Positions 1 through 9,002 of a DNA stretch of 64,000 nucleotides are shown piece after piece (the stretch's first letter is position 1; each line of letters opens with the position of its first letter). The notes beneath the pieces were generated by a model that saw only the letters and a program-made list of their open reading frames with translations, ran no database searches and was not told where the DNA came from. The DNA comes from Lamprobacter modestohalophilus. GTDB lineage: Bacteria > Pseudomonadota > Gammaproteobacteria > Chromatiales > Chromatiaceae. Made by a program: the position numbers and the translations under genes. The DNA lies in assembly GCF_016583905.1 (NCBI RefSeq), contig NZ_NRRY01000001.1:124001-188000 (forward strand), given 5' to 3'.

Positions 1-163
1 CCATGGCCACGAGTTGGACACCGTCGAACGGCACCCGGCCTTGCTCCATGCTGGCGAGGGTCTGCCGCGCGATGCCAAGCTGCTGTGCTGCGACAGACTG
101 AATCAGCCCGGCCGCCTCCCTTGCTGCGCGCGCTCGCGCGCCCATCAAGGTCTTGATCTCCAT
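1..163 (-). CDS. XRE-type helix-turn-helix regulator, N-terminal part
   Basis: The gene reads leftwards off the window edge, so only the first 54 codons are visible. They begin MEIKTLMGARARAAREAAGL and continue with a typical HTH recognition stretch (AAQQLGIARQTLASMEQGR), as in XRE/HipB-like DNA-binding domains. The ATG at 163 is preceded by GGAG at 6-7 nt, which supports this start. It lies 44 nt downstream of a frameshifted small gene on the same strand, so the two may once have formed a toxin-antitoxin-like or phage-type operon. The rest of the protein is unseen, so its partner domain cannot be named. Confidence 0.7.
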   Translation of the reverse strand, partial: MEIKTLMGARARAAREAAGLIQSVAAQQLGIARQTLASMEQGRVPFDGVQLVAM

Positions 164-207
164 ACCTGCTCCGATGAACGTTAAAAAAGTCTCACTGGGA
201 TGCTAGC

Positions 208-485
208 TCAATTCTCGCCTTGTTCGCTTGTTTTAACATCGTCTCTAACGACAGCGGTTTCGATCCGCTGATCGCTCATCTTCATGCGCGTGGGTTCGAT
301 GTCGAACGCTGCCATCAGGCTTTCCTCACTGAGATTGCCGCGTCCAGGTCGGCAAGCGCTGCCCGATCGCGCGCACGTTTGGAGATCCGCATGGGCTCCA
401 TGCACGACACCGACTCACCCCGGTCGGGGGCGGTGCTGTTGGCCGCTAAGATGGCCGCTTTTTCGTCCGTCTTGGGGGCGATCAT
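208..485 (-). pseudogene. Frameshifted small hypothetical protein
   Basis: Two leftward frames abut here. One runs from the ATG at 485 (MIAPKTDEKAAIL, then a basic stretch MEPMRISKRARDRAALADL) and stops at 315. The other continues with RGNLSEESLMAAFDIEPTRM and ends SEQGEN at 208. Restoring one base around 340-350 joins them into a protein of about 92 residues with sensible charged composition throughout. I infer a single-base loss. I do not recognise the family. It precedes the XRE gene on the same strand, so an operon is possible. Sequencing error or programmed frameshifting are alternatives. Confidence 0.4.
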
Positions 486-762
486 AAAAGCTTTTATATC
501 ATGGATATAGCTCAATTTATGCGGTTTTGGTTGGCAATATGGCCGTTATTTTGGCCGGTTTACTGACCGCTTTGCGTGCGCTCATGGTGCGGGACAAACT
601 GGCTGAACGCCTGCTCGAACAGGGGACGATCAGTCGGGATCTGACAGTTAACGATCATCTTCCATCACAAGCGCAGGGTGATGGCCCTGCGCCCGATAAG
701 CAACAGCATCCGCTTGAGTCTTGCTGCTTGCGGAATGTCGCAGATGCCGCATAATCTGCACA

Positions 763-1158
763 ATGATTGGTGCATTGAGTGAGGCAACGACGGCTGTGGC
801 AGTCGAAGACTTGACCTGTCTCTTCTCGGACCGAGGTCTCGTCGAGACCGATCGGCTTGCCGAGCAGTTGCATGTCACCAAAGTCGAGCTCGCACGGGCC
901 ACCGGGCTATCTCGCGATGCGCTCAGCAAACGTGCGCGGAGCAATTCGCCAAAGACGCAGCAGCGTCTCCGCGATACCGTCGACATCATCAATCGCGCGA
1001 TCCCTTGGACAGGCTCCACTGCGCGCGCCTTTGCCTGGTTTCGCTCGCAACCGCTGCCATCCTTCGGTGACAAGACCGCCGAGGATCTGCTCAAGGAGGG
1101 GCGCGCCCAAGCGGTCAAGGATTATTTGTCGCGGATTGCTGATGGGGGCTATGCCTGA
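763..1158 (+). CDS. Xre/MbcA/ParS-type antitoxin (DUF2384)
   Basis: This 131-residue protein has a helix-turn-helix-like segment at about residues 28-75 (TKVELARATGLSRDALSKRA). It ends in the toxin-binding DUF2384 domain, with WTGS, AFAWFRSQPLP and the diagnostic C-terminal GRAQAVKDYLSRIADGGYA. Family members neutralise RES-domain (NAD-degrading) toxins encoded immediately downstream and repress their own promoter. Here only 13 codons of a possible toxin follow, overlapping the antitoxin stop, so it is an orphan. The ATG at 763 is chosen over an upstream TTG at 721 because the domain fits, although neither start has a strong ribosome-binding site. Confidence 0.75.
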   Translation: MIGALSEATTAVAVEDLTCLFSDRGLVETDRLAEQLHVTKVELARATGLSRDALSKRARSNSPKTQQRLRDTVDIINRAIPWTGSTARAFAWFRSQPLPSFGDKTAEDLLKEGRAQAVKDYLSRIADGGYA

Positions 1159-1192
1159 GCCGTTGCCGACACCCGACGACGGGTCGCGATGA
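1151..1192 (+). pseudogene. Possible remnant of a RES-type toxin start
   Basis: An ATG overlaps the antitoxin stop, an arrangement common in Xre-RES toxin-antitoxin operons. The frame reads MPEPLPTPDDGSR and then stops. Proline-rich starts of this kind are usual for RES toxins, but nothing resembling the RES core follows before the Uma2 duplication begins near 1249. I infer that the toxin was lost, perhaps when the Uma2 block arrived. With 13 codons this cannot be proven. Confidence 0.3.
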
Positions 1193-1248
1193 CGGCCCAA
1201 TTCGATCACCTCGCCGACAGAGGCTCCTTCGCGCAATCTGGTGCTCGA

Positions 1249-2137
1249 GATGTCACGCACGCAAGCCCTAGAGCCATCTTTGCTCTATGATTCCGGGCAT
1301 GAATCAACCCCCACCGGAGCTGAGCGATGAACCCCTTGTCTCACATCGATCCGGATGATCCCTATCCGGACAGCGACGGGCAGCCGATGGCCGATAACAC
1401 CGAGCAGTATGAGTGGCTGGTCAAGATCAAGGAGAACCTGGAGATCCTGTTTGCCGATGACCCAAACGTCTTCATTGCCGGCGATCTGCTCTGGTACCCG
1501 GTGCCCGATCGGCGCGAGACTGGTCCGATCGCGCCGGATGTCTTTGTCGTCTTCGGCCGGCCCAAGGGGCGACGGGGCTCCTATCGGCAGTGGGAAGAGG
1601 ACGGCATCGCGCCGCAGGTCGCCTTTGAGATCCTCTCCCCATCGAACAGCGTCAAGGAGATGGCCGACAAGCTGGACTTCTATGATCGCTACGGGGTCGA
1701 GGAATACTACGTCTACGACCCGGATCGGCACACACTCGGCATCTGGACCCGTCAAGGCGGCGATCGGTCTTCGTCCGTGCCAGAGGCTGCGGGCGAGGCC
1801 AAGTCGGCACCAGGCAGCCCGGATCACCGCCCAAGGCTCGTCCGCCAGTCGCATATCCACGGCTGGAGCAGCCCACTGCTAGGGGTGCGTTTCGCGATGA
1901 CTCCCCAGACGCTCTTGCTGTTCTACCCCAATGGCCAGCCATTCTTGACCTCAGTGGAGCTGGCCCGGCGCGCCGCGGAGGCCGTTGAGCGGGCGGAGCA
2001 GGAGACTCAACGCGCCGATGCCGAGCATATCCGCGCCGAGCGTTTAGCAGAGCGCTTGCGCGAGCTTGGACTCGATCCCGATGATCTCGATGCGTCAAAC
2101 CCGTGAGACCGACGCGATAGCGTCTGCCCGATCAGGG

Positions 2138-2163
<26 letters not shown>
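1249..2163. repeat. Copy 1 of a ~0.9-kb duplicated block (Uma2 gene plus end of the R-M gene)
   Basis: This block is a close copy of 6960-7926. Similarity starts at 'gatgtcacgca', runs through 'tttgctctatga' and the full Uma2 gene, and continues past the Uma2 stop through 'gcgggctaag' into the last codons of the oppositely oriented restriction gene. Downstream of the Uma2 stops the two copies align without gaps for about 60 bases. Copy 2 has no restriction gene beyond this point, so its tail looks like a relic of the gene that is intact beside copy 1. Confidence 0.85.
1327..2106 (+). CDS. Uma2 family endonuclease (DUF820), copy 1
   Basis: The 259-residue protein has the Uma2 PD-(D/E)XK-type core: IAPDVFVVF (Asp), VAFEILSPSN (Glu), ADKLDFYDRYG (Lys) and EEYYVYDP. 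Such proteins are predicted nucleases abundant in cyanobacteria and purple bacteria, with role unsettled. The C-terminal ~50 residues are a charged, alanine-rich coiled coil (RRAAEAVERAEQETQRADAE) ending LGLDPDDLDASNP. GGAG lies 8 nt before the ATG. Its paralogue at 7057 is nearly identical but has two extra heptads in the coiled coil. The gene converges on the R-M gene, with 31 nt between the two stops. Confidence 0.9.
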   Translation: MNPLSHIDPDDPYPDSDGQPMADNTEQYEWLVKIKENLEILFADDPNVFIAGDLLWYPVPDRRETGPIAPDVFVVFGRPKGRRGSYRQWEEDGIAPQVAFEILSPSNSVKEMADKLDFYDRYGVEEYYVYDPDRHTLGIWTRQGGDRSSSVPEAAGEAKSAPGSPDHRPRLVRQSHIHGWSSPLLGVRFAMTPQTLLLFYPNGQPFLTSVELARRAAEAVERAEQETQRADAEHIRAERLAERLRELGLDPDDLDASNP

Positions 2164-5660
<3,497 letters not shown>

Positions 5661-5668
<8 letters not shown>

Positions 5669-5717
5669 GATTGATCAGCCCTGAGACGAAGACGTTGGTA
5701 TCAACGATGACGCGCAC
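5661..5717 (-). pseudogene. Truncated PIN-domain (VapC-like) toxin remnant
   Basis: A GTG at 5717 overlaps the end of the AbrB-type antitoxin gene and reads VRVIVDTNVFVSGLINRE before a stop. This is the classic first strand of a PIN domain, with the first catalytic Asp (VDTNV). The remaining ~110 residues are missing and the frame ends exactly where the restriction-modification gene starts (GTGAGTGA overlap). I infer that the toxin body was replaced by the R-M gene while the antitoxin and promoter were kept. Confidence 0.7.
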
Positions 5718-5955
5718 GCTGGCTGCGAACCTCGTCGACGAGTGCGGCGATTTCATCTTCACCAGGGGCGTCTGGCTCAGCGGGGATGCGGAGGCGTGCA
5801 ACCAAATCGCACAACTGCTCGCGCGCCAAGGATTGATGCCTGGATTCAATGAGCAGCCCGCCCTTGATGCGCCGCACGCAGGGCTCGGCGCCAATCTCTT
5901 TAAGGTACTGCGGGGGGATCAACAATCCATTGCCTGCCAACTTTAGCTCAGTCAT
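5701..5955 (-). CDS. AbrB/MazE-type antitoxin
   Basis: The 84-residue protein has an AbrB/SpoVT-like swapped-hairpin N-terminus (KLAGNGLLIPPQYLKEIGA, then RRIKGGLLIES) followed by an acidic-basic tail of the sort that wraps a toxin. Such proteins bind DNA and PIN-domain toxins. The partner toxin is reduced to 18 codons downstream, so this antitoxin has no local target. It may now serve as a regulator of the R-M gene that follows in the same operon (inference). No strong ribosome-binding site precedes the ATG at 5955. Confidence 0.75.
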   Translation of the reverse strand: MTELKLAGNGLLIPPQYLKEIGAEPCVRRIKGGLLIESRHQSLAREQLCDLVARLRIPAEPDAPGEDEIAALVDEVRSQRARHR

Positions 5956-6074
5956 GGAAGGTACCGATGGCGATTTTCGATGCAGCCTAGTCTACACCGG
6001 GCTTTCGCGAGCGCGCTTGACAGCAAGGAGAGCCTGGGAATCTTGTTTGCCGCAGATTCGGAAGACCGGCTGAT

Positions 6075-6491
6075 TCAGTTCAACGTCTGGAAGAGGTTGC
6101 GGAAACCGCGCCGATCCTGCATGCGATAGACGGTAAAGTCGGAATCGACGCTGGCAACCGTCGTGATCCGCCGCCGCTCGCAGAGGGCGACCAGGGACGC
6201 GTCGGCGAAATCGGCGGGTAGGTCGTGGTATTTCTCCATCAGGGCGCGAATCCGTGGCAGGTCGTTCGCGGTCTCGGTATCGAGCAGCAGCGCCGATTCC
6301 GCCCAGAAGAGAAAGTCCCGCTGTGCCTGGGCGGCGAAATCCAGCATGTAGACCACCTCGGTGATCACCGGGAGGTTGGTGATCAGCGGTCCGGGGTGCG
6401 CCTTGATAAAGGCCAGCGCCGCCTGATGGAAACGATCGGAGCCGTCGAAGAGCGCGATCAAGGGACCGCTATCAACGACGATGCTTTGCAT
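6075..6491 (-). CDS. PIN-domain ribonuclease toxin (VapC-like)
   Basis: This 138-residue protein has the PIN acidic residues in order: D7 (IVVDSGPLIALF), E45 (PVITEVVYML), D97 (ADFADASLVAL) and D116/D118 (ASVDSDFTVYR). Family members are Mg-dependent RNases, many cutting tRNA or rRNA, and are held inactive by a cognate antitoxin. The length is normal and all catalytic positions are present, so it should be functional. It overlaps the upstream antitoxin gene by 20 nt, a usual translational coupling in this class. It is a separate module from the truncated pair at 5661-5955. Confidence 0.88.
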   Translation of the reverse strand: MQSIVVDSGPLIALFDGSDRFHQAALAFIKAHPGPLITNLPVITEVVYMLDFAAQAQRDFLFWAESALLLDTETANDLPRIRALMEKYHDLPADFADASLVALCERRRITTVASVDSDFTVYRMQDRRGFRNLFQTLN

Positions 6492-6726
6492 TCAAACGCT
6501 CTCGAATCAAGGTCTTGCGGTGTTGACTGCGGCCCGAATCGCCACTGGCATAGCGGCCGAACAAGGACTCGCCGAGCTGATACGGTGTTGATGCTTCGGC
6601 TGAAGAACGGGCGAGCTTTTCACGAATCGCCTCGCGCACGAAGCTGGACTGGGTGAGGCCGGTGCGCTGCAGATGCTGGCGCAGTGCGACCTCGGTTTCC
6701 TGATCGAGCCGGAGTGACAGAGCCAT
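6472..6726 (-). CDS. Ribbon-helix-helix (CopG-type) antitoxin
   Basis: The 84-residue protein begins MALSLRLDQETEVALRQHLQ, then GLTQSSFVREAIREKLA, a clear CopG/RHH fold that binds DNA as a dimer. The C-terminal half (residues ~45-84, with YQLGESLFGRYASGDSGRS) is the likely toxin-binding tail. It precedes and overlaps the PIN toxin gene, giving a complete type II module. A 20-bp inverted repeat sits 15 nt upstream of its start and is the likely autoregulatory operator. Confidence 0.85.
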   Translation of the reverse strand: MALSLRLDQETEVALRQHLQRTGLTQSSFVREAIREKLARSSAEASTPYQLGESLFGRYASGDSGRSQHRKTLIRERLNAKHRR

Positions 6727-6740
6727 CGCTGGGTCTCCCT

Positions 6741-6760
6741 GTAATACAAAGCTGTCTTAC
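6741..6760. promoter_or_regulatory. Palindromic operator before the RHH/PIN module
   Basis: The sequence reads GTAA-t-ACA-aagc-TGT-c-TTAC: two 8-base arms that pair at seven positions around a 4-base centre. It lies 15 nt upstream of the antitoxin ATG, where RHH antitoxins usually bind to repress their own operon. The link to this antitoxin is inference from position and symmetry. Confidence 0.6.
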
Positions 6761-7056
6761 GCATGAGTTTAGGCCCATTGGGTGACCCTGCCAAGCAGGT
6801 CGCGGCTTTCAGCGGCCGACATGGGGGATTGCTGACGCCTTGCTCGGTCTAGGTCATCGACGCCTTTGGCCGTTTGCCGATAGATGCCGCGGGCTGGGCG
6901 TCGGCTCCTGAGTCACACGAGACTAAAGATCCACCTCAGACCGACCGCAGGACGTTGGTGATGTCACGCAGGCCCTCTGCGCCGCCTTTGCTCTATGATG
7001 CCGCTCATGAATCAACATGATGCAACTCATGAATCAACCCCCACCGGAGCCGAGCG
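6761..7056. other. Intergenic stretch leading into the second Uma2 copy
   Basis: No gene is supported here. From 6960 onward the sequence matches the upstream flank of Uma2 copy 1, but copy 2 carries a 22-bp local duplication ('atgaatcaac' occurs twice, near 7007 and 7028). The part from 6761 to 6959 shows no recognisable element apart from the probable promoter of the toxin-antitoxin module at its left end. Confidence 0.5.
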
Positions 7057-7926
7057 ATGAACCCCTTGTCTCACATCGATCCGGATGATCCCTATCCGGA
7101 CAGCGACGGGCAGCCGATGGCCGATAACACCGAGCAGTATGAATGGCTGGTGAAGATCAAGGAGAATCTGGAGATCCTGTTTGCCGATGACCCGAACGTC
7201 TTCATCGCCGGCGACCTGCTCTGGTATCCAGTACCCGATCGGCGCGAGACCGGTCCGATCGCGCCCGATGTCTTCGTCGTCTTCGGCCGGCCCAAGGGGC
7301 GACGGGGCTCCTATCGGCAGTGGGAGGAGGACGGCATCGCGCCACAGGTCGCCTTCGAGATTCTCTCCCCATCGAACAGCGCCAAGGAGATGGCCGACAA
7401 GCTGAGATTCTATGATTGCTATGGGGTCGAGGAATACTACGTCTACGACCCGGATCGCCACACGCTCGGGATCTGGACCCGTCAAGGCGGCGATCGGTCT
7501 GCGTCCGTGCCAGAGGCTGCGGGCGAGGCCAAGTCGGTATCAGGCAGCCCGGATCACCGCTCAAGGCTCGTCCGCCAGTCGCATATTCACGGCTGGAGCA
7601 GCCCACTGCTAGGGGTGCGTTTCGCGATGACTCCCCAGACGCTCTTGCTGTTCTACCCCAATGGCCAGCCGTTCTTGACCTCAGTGGAGCTGGCCCGGCG
7701 CGCCGCGGAGGCCGTTGAGCGGGCGGAGCAGGAGACTCAACGTGCCGATCAGGAGGCGATGCGGGCTACGCAAGAAGCGATGCGGGCCGATGCAGCACAG
7801 ACCCGCGCCGAGCTTTTAGCAGAGCGCTTGCGCGCGCTTGGACTCGATCCCGATGAGTCGAACCAGTGAAACTGATGAGAGGACATCTGCTCGATCAGCG
7901 TTAGCGGGCTAAGGGGTTATTCTCAC
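6960..7926. repeat. Copy 2 of the duplicated Uma2 block, with relic of the R-M gene end
   Basis: This is the partner of 1249-2163. After the Uma2 stop it keeps 'gatcag.g.tagcgggctaag', which in the leftward frame reads ENNPLAR then stop, corresponding to the DYHLAR C-terminus of the restriction gene beside copy 1. Downstream the similarity ends abruptly. Duplication of an already adjacent Uma2/R-M pair, followed by loss of the R-M body here, is the simplest explanation. Confidence 0.8.
7057..7869 (+). CDS. Uma2 family endonuclease (DUF820), copy 2
   Basis: The 270-residue paralogue of the gene at 1327 keeps every putative catalytic position (IAPDVFVVF, VAFEILSPSN, ADKLRFYDCYG). Differences are few in the nuclease domain (for example NSAKEMADKLRFYDCYG for NSVKEMADKLDFYDRYG). 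The main change is in the C-terminal coiled coil, where QEAMRAT-QEAMRAD adds two 7-residue units, and in a shorter tail (LDPDESNQ). GGAG lies 8 nt before the ATG. The function of the family in vivo is not established. Confidence 0.9.
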   Translation: MNPLSHIDPDDPYPDSDGQPMADNTEQYEWLVKIKENLEILFADDPNVFIAGDLLWYPVPDRRETGPIAPDVFVVFGRPKGRRGSYRQWEEDGIAPQVAFEILSPSNSAKEMADKLRFYDCYGVEEYYVYDPDRHTLGIWTRQGGDRSASVPEAAGEAKSVSGSPDHRSRLVRQSHIHGWSSPLLGVRFAMTPQTLLLFYPNGQPFLTSVELARRAAEAVERAEQETQRADQEAMRATQEAMRADAAQTRAELLAERLRALGLDPDESNQ

Positions 7927-7933
7927 ATACGTC

Positions 7934-8006
7934 CGACATCACCCTGTGGCATAGGCTCCGCATTACCCTTTGGCGCAGGCTCGGCATCACCCCAATGCTA
8001 ATTCGC
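7934..8006. repeat. Three degenerate 24-25-bp direct repeats
   Basis: Three successive units share the pattern c-g-[ac]-cat-[tc]-accct-n-tggc-n-n-aggctc; the third (gcatcacccc, 83-106 in the 7,9xx numbering) is more diverged. They lie just past the duplicated Uma2 block and before the end of the leftward outer-membrane gene. No coding sequence or terminator is evident here. Confidence 0.55.
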
Positions 8007-8094
8007 TGGGTCTTGGTGGTCGATCCCGAGGGACGCGTGCCGCGATGGCCTGAGGGTGAGCACCGGTCCCTGGGCTGTCAGCGCGCCTGGCCCA

Positions 8095-8910
8095 TCAGCG
8101 CGGCAGCAGGAGGGTGAAGGTGATGCGCCCGCCCCAACCCTCCGGTCCGCCGGCAGGACTCTCGGCCCAGTAATTCACGCCGCCGGCGATACTCACTGGC
8201 AGCTTGCCGACCCGAATGAGCTTGGAGACCACCGCCCGGACCGGTACCAGCCACTCGCCTTCCTCCCAGTCGTAGAAGCTCTCGCTTTGCAGGGTGTAGG
8301 TCCAGGCCGTCGGCGTCGTGTACGAGAGGAAGGGCTGGACGAAGGTCGTGTTGATGTCGGCGCGGTCGTCGTCGCCGGCAAAGGACCACAGGTGGTTCGT
8401 CAACGTGCCGAGGGTCCAGGGGCCCCGCTGCCGCAGCGCGACCGCGGTGGGACCGGCCGCCCACTGGTCGGCGGTCAGCAGGTCGTCACTGCCCGTCGGC
8501 AGCAGCAGGACCGGCCCCGCGCCCCAGATCCAGCCCCCCGCCGTCGGTGCGGCGGGTGAGAAGAACAGGCTCTGCAGGACGTCGCCGATGCCCGACTGGC
8601 TGCCGGCGCCGGGAAACAGATCGCGCTGGTCGATCAGCGGCACGATGGTGCGCGAGATCAGGTTCCAGTCGCTGTTCAGCGAAAACGGGATCACCGGTTG
8701 GAGATTGAGCTGCCACTGCTCGCCGTCGTCCACCGGACCGAGACCTTGGTTGTAGTTGAACTGAAAGGGAACGCTGATCAGCGCAGCGACCGGATTGGCG
8801 AGCTGCTTGGCCAGCGCTTCCTCTGTCTCATCCGCGCGGGCCTGTTGCTGGAAGAGCGTGCACCCTGCCAGCACGAACGCCATTGCGGCGGTCAGGTTTG
8901 TCTTTGACAT
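8095..8910 (-). CDS. Outer-membrane beta-barrel protein (phenol-degradation MetA/transporter-like)
   Basis: The ATG at 8910 gives 271 residues: a signal sequence (SKTNLTAAMAFVLAGCTLF) and a long series of amphipathic strands. Typical stretches are SVPFQFNYNQGLGP, GIGDVLQSLFFSP, WIWGAGPVLLLPTGSD and the final GGRITFTLLLPR, as in the PF13557-like 'transporter' family near aromatic or alkane degradation genes. LAGC is a possible lipobox, while ARA-DE fits ordinary cleavage. It lies 92 nt after the alkylsulfatase gene on the same strand, so it is probably the last gene of that operon and may assist substrate entry (inference). A longer upstream start lacks a signal-like beginning. Confidence 0.75.
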   Translation of the reverse strand: MSKTNLTAAMAFVLAGCTLFQQQARADETEEALAKQLANPVAALISVPFQFNYNQGLGPVDDGEQWQLNLQPVIPFSLNSDWNLISRTIVPLIDQRDLFPGAGSQSGIGDVLQSLFFSPAAPTAGGWIWGAGPVLLLPTGSDDLLTADQWAAGPTAVALRQRGPWTLGTLTNHLWSFAGDDDRADINTTFVQPFLSYTTPTAWTYTLQSESFYDWEEGEWLVPVRAVVSKLIRVGKLPVSIAGGVNYWAESPAGGPEGWGGRITFTLLLPR

Positions 8911-9002
8911 GGAAGTGCGCTTCGCGTGATCGGAGGAGGCTGCGTGGGATGGCGGCGCGGACGCGACCCGGCATCGGATCGCGCCCTGGTTCAACCGGCC
9001 CG

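Noticed and set aside
527-754. Rightward 75-codon frame with a hydrophobic start
   Set aside because: Starts at TTG without a ribosome-binding site, has no recognisable domain and no coding neighbour to support it.
7934-8006. Possible CRISPR array
   Set aside because: Three degenerate units follow one another without spacers; no cas genes are present.
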